A DNA stretch of 59,811 nucleotides from Spirochaetota bacterium (lineage in GTDB: Bacteria; Spirochaetota; UBA4802; JAFGDQ01): NCBI GenBank assembly GCA_016932015.1, contig JAFGDQ010000038.1, positions 1 to 59,811 of the forward strand, given 5' to 3'. The translations under genes and the position numbers were made by a program. Shown here in pieces: positions 7,046 to 15,760 of the stretch (positions are counted from its first letter, which is position 1; every line of letters begins with the position of its first letter). Below the pieces are notes generated by a model, which made no database searches, had not been told where the DNA came from, and saw only the letters and a list, made by a program, of their open reading frames with translations.

Positions 7046-8275
7046 ATGCGCTTATATAAAATTATTTCCGGTTTTAAATTTACTTTCCGTGCTTTAAGGT
7101 ACAGGAATTACCGTTTGTTTTTTACAGGACAGAGTATTTCACTAATCGGAATGTGGATACAGAATGTTGCTATGGGCTGGCTGGTTTACAGGCTTACCAG
7201 TTCCGCTACACTGCTGGGGATTGTCGGATTTGCTGAAAATATTCCTGTGCTGCTGCTGACTTCGTTTGCCGGTGTACTTGTGGACAGATGGAACCGAAGG
7301 CGCATATTCATAGTTACTCAGTTTCTTTTCATGGTGCAGGCGTTTATTATGGCATTTCTCATACTGAGCAATATGATACAGATATGGCATATTATGGTGC
7401 TTAGCGTGATTCTCGGTATTATAACAGCTATTGATGCTACGGCACGTCAGTCTTTCTGGGTTGAAATGATAGATGAGAAGGAAGATCTTGGTAATGCAAT
7501 TGCTTTAAACTCAACAATGTATAATACAGCGCGTCTGCTGGGCCCTGCTTTTGCCGGATTCGTTATTGCTGTTGTAGGTGAAGGAATCTGCTTTCTATTG
7601 AATGGAATAAGCTATTTTGCAGTAATTATTGCACTTTTTGCAATGAAGCTTGCCCCAAAACCGCAGAGGCCTAAAAAGGCAGACTTTATCCAGGGCCTGA
7701 AAGAAGGAATTAAATATGCGTCAAATATTATTCCTATCCGTTATACTCTGCTTCTTCTTGCTCTGATCAGCTTTCTCGCGAATCCCTATCTTGTACTTAT
7801 GCCTGTGTTCGCAAAGGAAGTTCTCGGGCAGGGGGCACAGGCTCTCGGTTATCTGGTCGGATGTTCCGGGTTTGGAGCTTTAACCGGCGCGATTTTTATT
7901 GCTTCTCAAAAGACCAGCAAGAACCTTTCCTCTTTTATTTTCGGCGGAGCTTTGTCAGCGGGGACAGGCTTTGTTATTTTTTCCCAATCCAGAATTATGC
8001 TGCTTTCCCTGGCTTCCGTTTTCGTAATTAGTTTCGGAATCATGATGATCATTGCATTCTGTAATATTCTTATACAGACTGTTGTTGATGATGACAAAAG
8101 AGGTCGTGTAATGGCACTGCATGTCCTTGCTCTTATGGGGATGACTCCTTTCGGAAATCTGCTGCTGGGCAGTCTTTCAGAGAATATCGGTGCTCCGCAT
8201 ACTTTTCTGATTGTGGGGATTGTAGTTATGGCCGGTGCTATTGGTTACAGATATAAACGGATTCAGGTGGCTTAA
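7046..8275 (+). CDS. MFS transporter, PF05977-like (EntS-type exporter)
   Basis: A 409-residue protein from ATG 7046, with AAGGAG about 12 bases upstream. It has about 12 membrane helices. The start RALRYRNYRLFFTGQSISL and then GMWIQNVAMGWLVYRLT is characteristic of the MFS_3/EntS-like group, as is the loop DRWNRRRIF between helices 2 and 3. These carriers usually export small molecules by proton antiport. It lacks the C-terminal soluble extension carried by the second MFS protein at 17876. It converges on the GlmL-like gene (82 bases apart), so it is not in that operon. The substrate is unknown. Confidence 0.8.
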   Translation: MRLYKIISGFKFTFRALRYRNYRLFFTGQSISLIGMWIQNVAMGWLVYRLTSSATLLGIVGFAENIPVLLLTSFAGVLVDRWNRRRIFIVTQFLFMVQAFIMAFLILSNMIQIWHIMVLSVILGIITAIDATARQSFWVEMIDEKEDLGNAIALNSTMYNTARLLGPAFAGFVIAVVGEGICFLLNGISYFAVIIALFAMKLAPKPQRPKKADFIQGLKEGIKYASNIIPIRYTLLLLALISFLANPYLVLMPVFAKEVLGQGAQALGYLVGCSGFGALTGAIFIASQKTSKNLSSFIFGGALSAGTGFVIFSQSRIMLLSLASVFVISFGIMMIIAFCNILIQTVVDDDKRGRVMALHVLALMGMTPFGNLLLGSLSENIGAPHTFLIVGIVVMAGAIGYRYKRIQVA

Positions 8276-8357
8276 AACAGTTAATTTTTATCTTCTTATC
8301 AGGTGCGTTTACAGTCTATGCCCGTATGCTGAATTCTATGTATTTACGGTTGTTGCT

Positions 8358-9743
8358 TTATATCTTCACAAGATATTTCATTATTATTCTGAGAGCTTTT
8401 TCCGGATCAGTCTGTGCAAGAAGCCCGACTGCAAAAAGAATATATCTCTGATCAAGATAAAAAGCCGGCATTTTCGGTTTCAGGATGTTAGGTGTATCAG
8501 GTTTGAATACAGCACCTTCAAGCACATGATGAGGATCTGATGAAAAAGCTATAGGGCCGCCTGCACCGATGACTGTTTTAACCTGAGTAAGGTCCTTTCC
8601 GCTCTGAACCCAGAAATCGCCGTTATGAGTAACAACAAGCTTTGTGCTTCCCGCGTGGCGTTCAACAGCTGTTTTAACGGCAAGATGTGATAATAAAAGC
8701 TGGCACTGCTTCTGATCATTTCCTTCAGGAATACAGTACATTTCTCTCAATTTGATTATTTTGCTTTCAAAATCATTTTTCTCGGCTTCCGCCATACGGC
8801 TTGAAGTTACTGCAATATCTGAAAGAGTGTCAAGATTATGAAAAAGGCCCAGATCCCCTTCGACAGTTCTTTTCGCGTAAGGTTCGGGAAGCCCGGTTAC
8901 TGTAACACCTTCTTTAGCCGGTGTACCCTTTGCTATTGAATATACATCGGTGGTGGCGCCGCCGACATCAACAAGCAGCAGTTCTCCTAATCCGCGTTCC
9001 TGTCCTGATCCGTCAGCTATTATCTTTGCTGCTTCAAGTACTGCTGAAGGTGTGGGCATTGATACATCGCTGATCATCTCCTTCACTTTGGAAATTCCTT
9101 TGGCATCAGTAATACGGTTTATGAACAATTCACGGATTTTTTTATTTACCGGGTCAAGGTCGAGTTTCCCGAATTCGGGCATAACATTTTTTGTGTAAAT
9201 AATATTTTTACGGGAACCTTCGAAAATTTCCTCTATGTCATCACAGGCTGATTTATTACCGGCAACAATAATGTTTTTAATACCGTATTCAATTTCTGAA
9301 AGACGCCCGGCATTATGGCATATGGTTTTTTTATTGCCTCCGTCAGTTCCGCCTGTAAGAAGTATTATATCAGGAGCAATCTCCGCAATTTCCTTTGCTT
9401 CATGTTTTGATATTTCATAGGAATATGTGCCGACTATTTTTGCGCCTGCTCCGAGAGCCGCAAGACGGCCTGCTTCAGTCGTGTATTCAGGTACAAGGCC
9501 CATACAGATCATGCGCAGTCCGCCTGCTGCGCTGCTGCAGGCAATGGTTTGTTTAATATTGCTTTCATCAACAGTCATTGTTTCAGAAAGCTTGTCAAAT
9601 GCCTCCTGAAGGCCTACTGAAATATCTGTGTCGACCGTTGATGGCACCTGAACGCGCGCGGCCATTTCCTCCTTGTCGAGATCGAACGCAACTGCTTTGG
9701 TAAAAGTGCTGCCGAAATCTATGAAAATTCTGATATTGTCCAT
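8358..9743 (-). CDS. glmL: GlmL/MutL-type ASKHA ATPase (mutase reactivation protein)
   Basis: A 461-residue protein of the glutamate mutase accessory (MutL/GlmL) family. ATPase motifs of the ASKHA fold are visible: phosphate-1 FIDFGSTFTKAVAFD near the N-terminus and LLVDVGGATTDVYS near residue 255, with an adenosine-type loop VIGAGGPIAF late. The family is thought to reactivate or protect B12-dependent glutamate mutase, although direct biochemistry is thin. It is the last gene of the leftward GRE-activase-mutase-GlmL operon, 122 bases after the mutase; the gap holds a perfect 26-bp palindrome. A chaperone specific to this mutase is the natural role. Confidence 0.85.
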   Translation of the reverse strand: MDNIRIFIDFGSTFTKAVAFDLDKEEMAARVQVPSTVDTDISVGLQEAFDKLSETMTVDESNIKQTIACSSAAGGLRMICMGLVPEYTTEAGRLAALGAGAKIVGTYSYEISKHEAKEIAEIAPDIILLTGGTDGGNKKTICHNAGRLSEIEYGIKNIIVAGNKSACDDIEEIFEGSRKNIIYTKNVMPEFGKLDLDPVNKKIRELFINRITDAKGISKVKEMISDVSMPTPSAVLEAAKIIADGSGQERGLGELLLVDVGGATTDVYSIAKGTPAKEGVTVTGLPEPYAKRTVEGDLGLFHNLDTLSDIAVTSSRMAEAEKNDFESKIIKLREMYCIPEGNDQKQCQLLLSHLAVKTAVERHAGSTKLVVTHNGDFWVQSGKDLTQVKTVIGAGGPIAFSSDPHHVLEGAVFKPDTPNILKPKMPAFYLDQRYILFAVGLLAQTDPEKALRIIMKYLVKI

Positions 9744-9800
9744 AATTGTTTTTTAATTTGGAAGAATGTGATAAAAGTTAATATATGTATTGGTGCATGA

Positions 9801-9826
9801 TAGGGGCAATTCATGAATTGCCCCTA
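9801..9826. repeat. Perfect 26-bp palindrome between mutase and GlmL-like genes
   Basis: Arms TAGGGGCAATTCA and TGAATTGCCCCTA are perfect reverse complements with no spacer. The flanks (G before ATAGG.., CAGG after) do not extend it. GGGGCAATTC...GAATTGCCCC palindromes occur as interspersed repeats in many bacteria, so a dispersed repeat is likely. In the transcript it would form a strong hairpin and could set the relative levels of the two genes. Confidence 0.7.
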
Positions 9827-9865
9827 CAGGGACTATTTACAAAATTAATTTATTAGATTTAATAT

Positions 9866-11785
9866 TTAAAGTTTACCTTTTGCTTTAAGGTCTGCCTGTA
9901 AATCTTTTATTGCAATTAAAATATCAGACTCAGGCGGATAAACTCTGTCAAATCCTATCTTTTTGAAAGTCTTTTCATCCTCTTTGAAATCGCGTGTTCC
10001 AACGCCGAGTATTCCGCCAATATATAGAACAATATCGCCTATACCTGCTTCTTCGCATTTTTCTCTAATTCCCTGAACATCCATTTCACCCATTCCGTAA
10101 AGAGAACTGAGTATCATCGCATCTGCATCTGTTTCCTGTGCGGCTTTGATGAATTCCTCCTGCGGGCTTTGTGCTCCGAGAGCGATTACATTGAAACCTT
10201 TTTCTTTCAGAATTTTTGAAATAATTTTAGTACCTATAACATGAGAATCGACTCCTACAGTGCCTGTTACAATAGTCGGTGTTTTGTCCATTTTCTCGAT
10301 GCCTTCTGCCGCGGACTCATCAACATTTGAAATATCTCCTCTTGCAGCACCTTTAGCGAGGCACCAGAAGTCGGCAGTAGAAGCGTTAAAATCAAGTTTT
10401 ATACCTTCTGTTTTTTCTCTTTCCCTGATTTTTTCATCATTGTATTTTTTTACTTCATCAGGCATAGGAAGATTTCCGTATTCAATATAACGGCATGCGC
10501 CATGAAGGTCTCTTGCTCCCATTACAAGGTCTTTCGGATAAATGTTTATTGAGAAAGGTGAATCAAGCACGCCTGCTTCAACTGCCTTGACTGATCCTAC
10601 AGTTATATCCCCGTCACCCATCTCAATAACTTTATCAAGAATAGCGCTTACTGCGAGTTCTGTGATTCTTTCTTCCTGTCTGATTTCCTCTGTATCTATT
10701 TCAAAATTCTGCTGCCTGATAACATTAAATATCCAGTTTGCCGAACGGTATGTCTGCATATGTGATTCAATGCTCGGAACGCCTGTTGCTTCATCAATGG
10801 TTTTTACGGAACAGGCAGCAAGGTCTGTCATTGCTGCAATCATGGCAACATAGTTTATGTAGCCGTATGCGTATCCGATATCCTGCGGGAAAGGAAACAG
10901 TGAAGACTGGTTTCCAATAATTCCCGGAATTATAATATCATTAAATCCCAGTTTTTCGAAATATTTTCTGAAAAGTTTTTCACATACCCTTATTTCTGCA
11001 ACATCCTGTGCGATATTTCCCTGAAAGTTCATTAATGGGACTATACTTTTTGCTCCCTGACCAACTGTAACAAGAGCTTCGAGAATCTGAGTCGCGATAT
11101 TAACGTACATTGGAATTACGCCGTTTGGAAGCCAGCCGTGTGTATCTGTACTGATTATAACGCCTTTTTCAGCATACATGCTTATGAGCCGGCCGAGATA
11201 CTGTGCTGTATGAATACATTCTTCAACAGTTGCTTTTTTATCATATCCCGCAATCCACCCGAAAAAACTGTTCGGCATAGCTGTCATCCCGGAAGCAAAA
11301 GCGATTTCACCGACAAAGCTGTTAGCTACCCTTGAACTTCTCGGGTCAAAAGCGCCTTCACATGATTCAACAACTTTACGGGTTGTCTTAACACCGTGGT
11401 TAATAATAGGATATCCGTTTAATTTTCTCTGGCCTGTCTTTATACTGTCTTCGAGGCCTTTTTGTGCTTTTTCAAGCTGGAGATTTCGTGTATATGAGTC
11501 AGTTGTAAAAGGAAAAAGTCTTACACCGACTTCATTAAGGCCCTTCAGAAGTTTGATTTCCTCTTCAACTACCGGTACTCCGGAACGAGGGAAAAGTCCG
11601 ATTTTACCTTCTTCTTTGTATTTTGCAAGAGCCTTCGTAAAATTTTTGCTGTCAGGCAGACTTTTATGATATTCAACAGCTTCGTCAATATCAACTTCTT
11701 TACCTGTAGGCCATTGAGATAATTCCTTTTCACGCATTTTTGCGAAGGTTTTATCGTCTATTCTTTCCTGTTTTACTGAAATCAC
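9866..11785 (-). CDS. Fused glutamate-mutase-like E+S protein (B12-dependent carbon-skeleton mutase) with altered substrate site
   Basis: A 639-residue fusion. Residues 1-485 match the GlmE (epsilon) barrel: QWPTGKEVD near residue 25, PRSGV, DSYTR, then GDGDITVGSVKA and RYIEYGN. Residues 505-635 match GlmS (sigma), with the B12 motif DSHVIG, then LSSLYGMGE and YIGGILGVG. In the standard enzyme E and S are separate and convert glutamate to 3-methylaspartate. By ungapped alignment with my recollection of Clostridium cochlearium GlmE, the carboxylate-binding arginines are kept (R67, R100, R149). Glu171, which contacts the amino group, is Pro171, and Tyr177 is Trp177; Tyr181 is kept. I infer a B12 mutase for a dicarboxylate without the amino group. 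It lies 37 bases after the GRE activase gene. Confidence 0.85.
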   Translation of the reverse strand: MISVKQERIDDKTFAKMREKELSQWPTGKEVDIDEAVEYHKSLPDSKNFTKALAKYKEEGKIGLFPRSGVPVVEEEIKLLKGLNEVGVRLFPFTTDSYTRNLQLEKAQKGLEDSIKTGQRKLNGYPIINHGVKTTRKVVESCEGAFDPRSSRVANSFVGEIAFASGMTAMPNSFFGWIAGYDKKATVEECIHTAQYLGRLISMYAEKGVIISTDTHGWLPNGVIPMYVNIATQILEALVTVGQGAKSIVPLMNFQGNIAQDVAEIRVCEKLFRKYFEKLGFNDIIIPGIIGNQSSLFPFPQDIGYAYGYINYVAMIAAMTDLAACSVKTIDEATGVPSIESHMQTYRSANWIFNVIRQQNFEIDTEEIRQEERITELAVSAILDKVIEMGDGDITVGSVKAVEAGVLDSPFSINIYPKDLVMGARDLHGACRYIEYGNLPMPDEVKKYNDEKIREREKTEGIKLDFNASTADFWCLAKGAARGDISNVDESAAEGIEKMDKTPTIVTGTVGVDSHVIGTKIISKILKEKGFNVIALGAQSPQEEFIKAAQETDADAMILSSLYGMGEMDVQGIREKCEEAGIGDIVLYIGGILGVGTRDFKEDEKTFKKIGFDRVYPPESDILIAIKDLQADLKAKGKL

Positions 11786-11822
11786 TTCTTTCTCCTTTTA
11801 AATATTATATTAAATAGAATTA

Positions 11823-12725
11823 TTATTTTGATATTTCACATTTAAGCCCGTATGATTCTATTATTTCTTTTGCTTTGTTAAGCTGTTCTTCTGTCGGGGT
11901 TGGTACGTTACTTAACTGATATACCATATCGACCATCCGGTATTTGTTTTCTCCGTATCTGTGATATGGCAGTAAATTTACTACAACATCTTTAGTCAGG
12001 CCTGAAACTGTTTTTCCAAGCTCGGAAATATTTTCATCCGAATCGTTATAGCCCGGTATCAGCGGAACGCGAATAACTGTCTCAATTTTTTTTTCAATAA
12101 TCAGTGCGAGACTTTTCAGAATTACATCATTTGAAACTCCGCAATATTCCTTATGCTTTTCCGGGTCCATGTGTTTAAGGTCGAAATATACAAGGTCAGT
12201 GTATTCAAGTATCTTTTCAAGCGCTTGTTCTGATCCGAAACCTGTCGTGTCCGCGCAGGTATGTATGCCGTCTGCTTTGCAAAGTTTGAACAGTTCTGCA
12301 ACAAAATCAGCCTGCATAAGTATCTCCCCTCCGGAACAGGTACAGCCTCCGCCTGATACTTTATAAAAGTCGATATCTCTTTTGACTGTGCTGTAAACCT
12401 CTTCAACTGTCATCTTTCTCCCCGACATTTGCAGAGCTCCTGGTTTGCATGTTTCGATACATTTTCCGCATCTGGTGCATTCTTTTCTGTTTATGTGTAC
12501 TCCTTCATCGTCCAGAGTTATTAATCCGAGGGGGCACGTTTTGACACACGTTCCGCATCTGATACATGAGGTATATCTCCATGTTATCTCGGGTTCCGGA
12601 TTCTGTGATTCCGGATTTGAGCACCAGAGACAGGTCAGAGGGCAGCCTTTCAGGAAAACAGTAGTCCTGACTCCCGGCCCGTCATCAATACTATATCTCT
12701 GGATATTAAAAACTATCCCTTCCAT
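11823..12725 (-). CDS. Glycyl radical enzyme activase (radical SAM)
   Basis: A 300-residue PflA-type activase. It would use S-adenosylmethionine and a [4Fe-4S] cluster to make the glycyl radical on the neighbouring GRE. The radical SAM cysteines are C28, C32 and C35 in GCPLTCLWCSNPE. Two extra ferredoxin clusters follow: C54/57/60/64 and C83/86/89/93. GGEILMQ and DTTGFG are typical of the family, as is the N-terminal YSIDDGPGVRTTVFLKG. The twin-cluster insert is found in activases of glycerol dehydratase, HPAD, BSS and CutC-type enzymes, not in short PflA. The GRE gene is 229 bases upstream, and hairpins lie in that gap. Confidence 0.93.
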   Translation of the reverse strand: MEGIVFNIQRYSIDDGPGVRTTVFLKGCPLTCLWCSNPESQNPEPEITWRYTSCIRCGTCVKTCPLGLITLDDEGVHINRKECTRCGKCIETCKPGALQMSGRKMTVEEVYSTVKRDIDFYKVSGGGCTCSGGEILMQADFVAELFKLCKADGIHTCADTTGFGSEQALEKILEYTDLVYFDLKHMDPEKHKEYCGVSNDVILKSLALIIEKKIETVIRVPLIPGYNDSDENISELGKTVSGLTKDVVVNLLPYHRYGENKYRMVDMVYQLSNVPTPTEEQLNKAKEIIESYGLKCEISK

Positions 12726-12844
12726 TTTCTGTTTCAGTTCTCCTTTGTGTTCAGCGGGTATTATCCCGGTGGATAAACCGATGTATTCTGATTTATGCTG
12801 TTTCTTGTAACGCCTTGCGGCGCAGGTTAGTAGTGTTACTATGA

Positions 12845-12877
12845 CAAAATTTTTTCCTGATTGGCAGGAAATTTTTT
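12845..12877. other. Hairpin between GRE and activase genes
   Basis: TTTCCTG and CAGGAAA pair around a 5-base loop, with A/T runs on both sides (AAATTTT left, TTTTTT right). In the leftward transcript the tail after the stem is AAATTTTG, so it is a weak terminator at best. It may partly uncouple activase and mutase expression from the GRE. Confidence 0.4.
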
Positions 12878-12900
12878 ATAAAAATTATACTGCCTTATAA

Positions 12901-12937
12901 ATCAGGGAACATTCGCAAATTGCGAATGTTCCCTGAT
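12901..12937. repeat. 37-bp near-perfect palindrome downstream of the GRE gene
   Basis: Arms ATCAGGGAACATTCGCAA (12901-12918) and TTGCGAATGTTCCCTGAT (12920-12937) are perfect 18-bp reverse complements around a single A. It begins 17 bases after the GRE stop (leftward). In RNA it would form a very stable hairpin, suitable as a 3' stabiliser of the GRE message or a dispersed repeat element. Confidence 0.75.
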
Positions 12938-12954
12938 CATTTAGCTTCGTTCTG

Positions 12955-15519
12955 TTATATGTCCTCGTGCATTGAACGGGTTACAATCTCCTGCTGAAGA
13001 TCCGGCGGAAGGTCTATAAAGTATGCACTATACCCGCCGACCCTGACCAGAAGGTTTTTGTGCTTCTCAGGATTCTTCTGGGCATCAAGAAGTTCTTCAC
13101 GGCTGTGAATGTTAAACTGTACGTGCCATCCGCCTCTGGTCATGAAAGCTTTTATTAACCAGGCAAGTTTCTGCAGTTTTTCTTCGGTGTTAAGAACACT
13201 CTTTGAAAATTTCATGTTCATTGCATAACCGGTGTATTCTTTGGCGTATGGACCTTTGGTCGCAGACATAATTGCCGCTGTAGGTCCGTTAACATCCATC
13301 CCCGGCATAACTGAACATGCTGCATCGTTAGTAGGCATTCCTGAAACTCTGCCGTTCGGCAGTGCTCCTATTGATTTTCCTATGAGAACATGTCCCGCTG
13401 CAGCACCAATGAATAGCATTGGTTTTTTGCCTGTAACAGGGTCAATCCATCTCTGCATAATTTCAGGAACTTTTGTGGAAAGGTCGTCGTATATTGAATC
13501 TACATAATCGTCATCATTTCCGTACTTAGGTGCTTTTACACAGTCCTGACGAAGCTCTTCGTAGCCCTGCCAGTTCTTCGCGCATGCATCCATTAGCTGC
13601 TCCATTGTAACTTTCTTCTCATCGAATACAAGTTTCTTAATGGATGATAAGCTATCTGCAAGGTCAACAAGTCCGCGGCTGCCCAGCCATGAGGATCTGC
13701 CTTCTGGATAACGCGCCCCGCCTTCTCTTGGAGTAAGGCCTTCTCTTATACAGTCTTCATACTGCATTGCACATCTGAGACCGCTCATCGGGCCGTCTGC
13801 AATCTCTGTACATAATGAAAGCATTTTAACTTTATGCAGAATCGGAACAAAATATTCGAGCTGTTTGTAATATGCTTCAATAACCTGTTCAAAGCTTGTA
13901 AATGTTTTCGGGTCACCTGTCTTTGGGCCAAGCTGTTTCTGGGTTCTCGGGTCAAATCCGTTATTGAGAGCAAGTTCAAAGACTTTTAACTGGCTTATAT
14001 TGTGGCCTCCGCCGACGTGTTCCATGCAGTCAAGGTGATATCCGAGACATCCGCTTGCGCTCCAGTTACATGCATCTTTCAGCGGAACACCTCTTTCAAG
14101 ATAACGGTCCATTCCTAGCTGATTATTCAGGAATGCAGGGTTTCCACCCCCGAATTCCCTGTTGCAGCGAAGTGCGTGGATAATAAAATTTTCGTCCATT
14201 TCAGGATTATAGCGAATGTAAATTGCAGGCTCTGAAAGTTTTATCTGAGCCATTGCTTCAAGTACAAGCCAGGAGATTTCATTGGTGAGGTCATTTCCTT
14301 CGATATCTGTACCGCAGAGAGTAATGTTCGGAAGAAGCGATCCCGGAGCTGCCCTCTGTGAACGGGGAATAGTTACCAGGTTTTCGCATTCTCTGATTTT
14401 AAGCCAGAGTGCGCCAAGAAGCTCTGCCGCATCCTGGGCAGTTACTTTGCCTGCTTCCTTGTCTTTTTTGTAGTAAGGATAGAGCAGCTGGTCAAGACGT
14501 CCGACAGGTACTTCAGGACGGTCTGAACTCTCTTTCCAGCATACAAGATGGAAAAGTCTTACACACTGAACAGCTTCAAAGAAATCGCGCGGCGGTTCAG
14601 CAGGTACGCGGTCGCATGCGTCAGCAATTCTTATAAGCTCCGCTTTTCTTGCCGCATCCTTTTCTTTAGCGGCAAGTTCTCTCGCAAGGTCAGCGTGGCG
14701 GTTCGCGAATTTAATGAAAGCCTCGCATGAAATTATGGTTGCCTGAAGCAGCCAGTATTTACGCAGAAACTGAGCTGATCCGTGAGAATGCTCGTTATCG
14801 CCTTCGTCCATCATTCTCTTTCGCTCTTTTTTACATAAATCAATTACATAATTAAGTCCGTTATCAATACATGCGGCGCTTACCTGTGCAACTCCTCCGC
14901 CGTACGCGCCGAAGTTCTGGAAAAGTCCTCTGTCCATTTTGTAACGAACGCCGCGCCCTTCAAATACGGTTGCTCTGTCAAATAGCAGGTCAAATACATC
15001 TTCACCCATGTCAAATTCAAGGGCCGCATTTACGGTACTAACCTTTGGAATATTGTCAATCCAGTATAAAGCATCTTCTTTCAGTGCCTGTAAATCTTCG
15101 GGAGTAATATTAGTTGATTCCGTATCACTTGTTTTTCTTGCAAATTTTCCACTTTCACACATTTCAAGAATTTCGCGGGGTTTCATCGCGCAAAGTGTTC
15201 CGTTACCGCGAATAAATTTTGTAAGAGATCCTACGAGTATTTCTCCTTCTCTTATCATGATCGGACATTCAAGAAGCCTTTTCTCAAGAGCTTTTGCCCA
15301 GCGGATATCAACCGGCAGGCCTTCTGTTTCTTTCCATGATTCGGTAAATAGCAGAGTATCATCAACATAAACCTGTGGTTCTGCTGCTTCCCATTCAGCT
15401 TTTAATTTCTGCAGCCTGGGAGTGAGAACCTGAACATTCTGTATCTCTTCCGCATTTACTTTGTCAGTCTGTAAACGGGAAGCGCCTTTAGAAGTATTAG
15501 GTTGAAAATTTTCAGTCAT
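12955..15519 (-). CDS. Glycyl radical enzyme of unassigned specificity (PFL-like superfamily)
   Basis: An 854-residue glycyl radical enzyme. The radical Gly is G829 in LLVRVGGYSAYFIDL and the thiyl Cys is C491 in NWSASGCLGYHLDC. Dehydratases and lyases of the family (glycerol dehydratase, CutC, HPAD, HypD) have Cys-x-Glu with Glu as base; here it is Cys-Leu-Gly. Pyruvate formate-lyase has Cys-Cys, also absent. Overall length and the positions 491 and 829 are close to benzylsuccinate synthase (Cys493, Gly829), suggesting, not proving, an X-succinate-synthase-like fold. No small beta/gamma subunits are present nearby. It is the first gene of a leftward operon with its activase, a B12 mutase and GlmL. 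AAGGAAGG precedes the start. Substrate unknown. Confidence 0.85.
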   Translation of the reverse strand: MTENFQPNTSKGASRLQTDKVNAEEIQNVQVLTPRLQKLKAEWEAAEPQVYVDDTLLFTESWKETEGLPVDIRWAKALEKRLLECPIMIREGEILVGSLTKFIRGNGTLCAMKPREILEMCESGKFARKTSDTESTNITPEDLQALKEDALYWIDNIPKVSTVNAALEFDMGEDVFDLLFDRATVFEGRGVRYKMDRGLFQNFGAYGGGVAQVSAACIDNGLNYVIDLCKKERKRMMDEGDNEHSHGSAQFLRKYWLLQATIISCEAFIKFANRHADLARELAAKEKDAARKAELIRIADACDRVPAEPPRDFFEAVQCVRLFHLVCWKESSDRPEVPVGRLDQLLYPYYKKDKEAGKVTAQDAAELLGALWLKIRECENLVTIPRSQRAAPGSLLPNITLCGTDIEGNDLTNEISWLVLEAMAQIKLSEPAIYIRYNPEMDENFIIHALRCNREFGGGNPAFLNNQLGMDRYLERGVPLKDACNWSASGCLGYHLDCMEHVGGGHNISQLKVFELALNNGFDPRTQKQLGPKTGDPKTFTSFEQVIEAYYKQLEYFVPILHKVKMLSLCTEIADGPMSGLRCAMQYEDCIREGLTPREGGARYPEGRSSWLGSRGLVDLADSLSSIKKLVFDEKKVTMEQLMDACAKNWQGYEELRQDCVKAPKYGNDDDYVDSIYDDLSTKVPEIMQRWIDPVTGKKPMLFIGAAAGHVLIGKSIGALPNGRVSGMPTNDAACSVMPGMDVNGPTAAIMSATKGPYAKEYTGYAMNMKFSKSVLNTEEKLQKLAWLIKAFMTRGGWHVQFNIHSREELLDAQKNPEKHKNLLVRVGGYSAYFIDLPPDLQQEIVTRSMHEDI

Positions 15520-15636
15520 AATCTAAAACCTTCCTTATTTAATTTATGATTAAAGAATTTTGCACACTATTAAATTGATTTGAATTTTCACCAGTTCCGG
15601 CAGGCGAAAGAAGTTTAGCAACAATTCTAACTTAAA

Positions 15637-15663
15637 ATTTTACATGCTGTTAAGCTGTAAAAT
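15637..15663 (-). promoter_or_regulatory. Hairpin in GRE leader
   Basis: ATTTTACA (15637-15644) pairs with TGTAAAAT (15656-15663), and an inner GCT/AGC extends the stem around a GTTA loop with one bulged T. It lies about 120 bases upstream of the GRE start codon, inside the predicted leader RNA. No known riboswitch family is recognised. Confidence 0.35.
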
Positions 15664-15760
15664 CGACTAGTGGTAAATCCCCTATTAATAAAGTATCAAT
15701 AATCAATTGAAATTTCCATGTTTTTTTAAGTCAAATGAATTTTATTTGTTTTTAATAAAA

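Noticed and set aside
8235..8540. Rightward frame at the end of the GlmL-like gene
   Set aside because: It runs antisense across the end of a well-supported gene and shows no ribosome-binding site or family.
9866..11785. Ordinary glutamate mutase
   Set aside because: Overall similarity is clear, but the amino-binding Glu171 and Tyr177 are replaced and the subunits are fused, so I do not assign glutamate as substrate.
13232..15370. Several plus-strand frames inside the GRE gene
   Set aside because: They are antisense shadows of a conserved 854-residue enzyme with intact motifs.
12955..15519. Pyruvate formate-lyase, choline TMA-lyase or glycerol dehydratase
   Set aside because: The Cys-Cys of PFL and the Cys-x-Glu of the other two are absent at Cys491.
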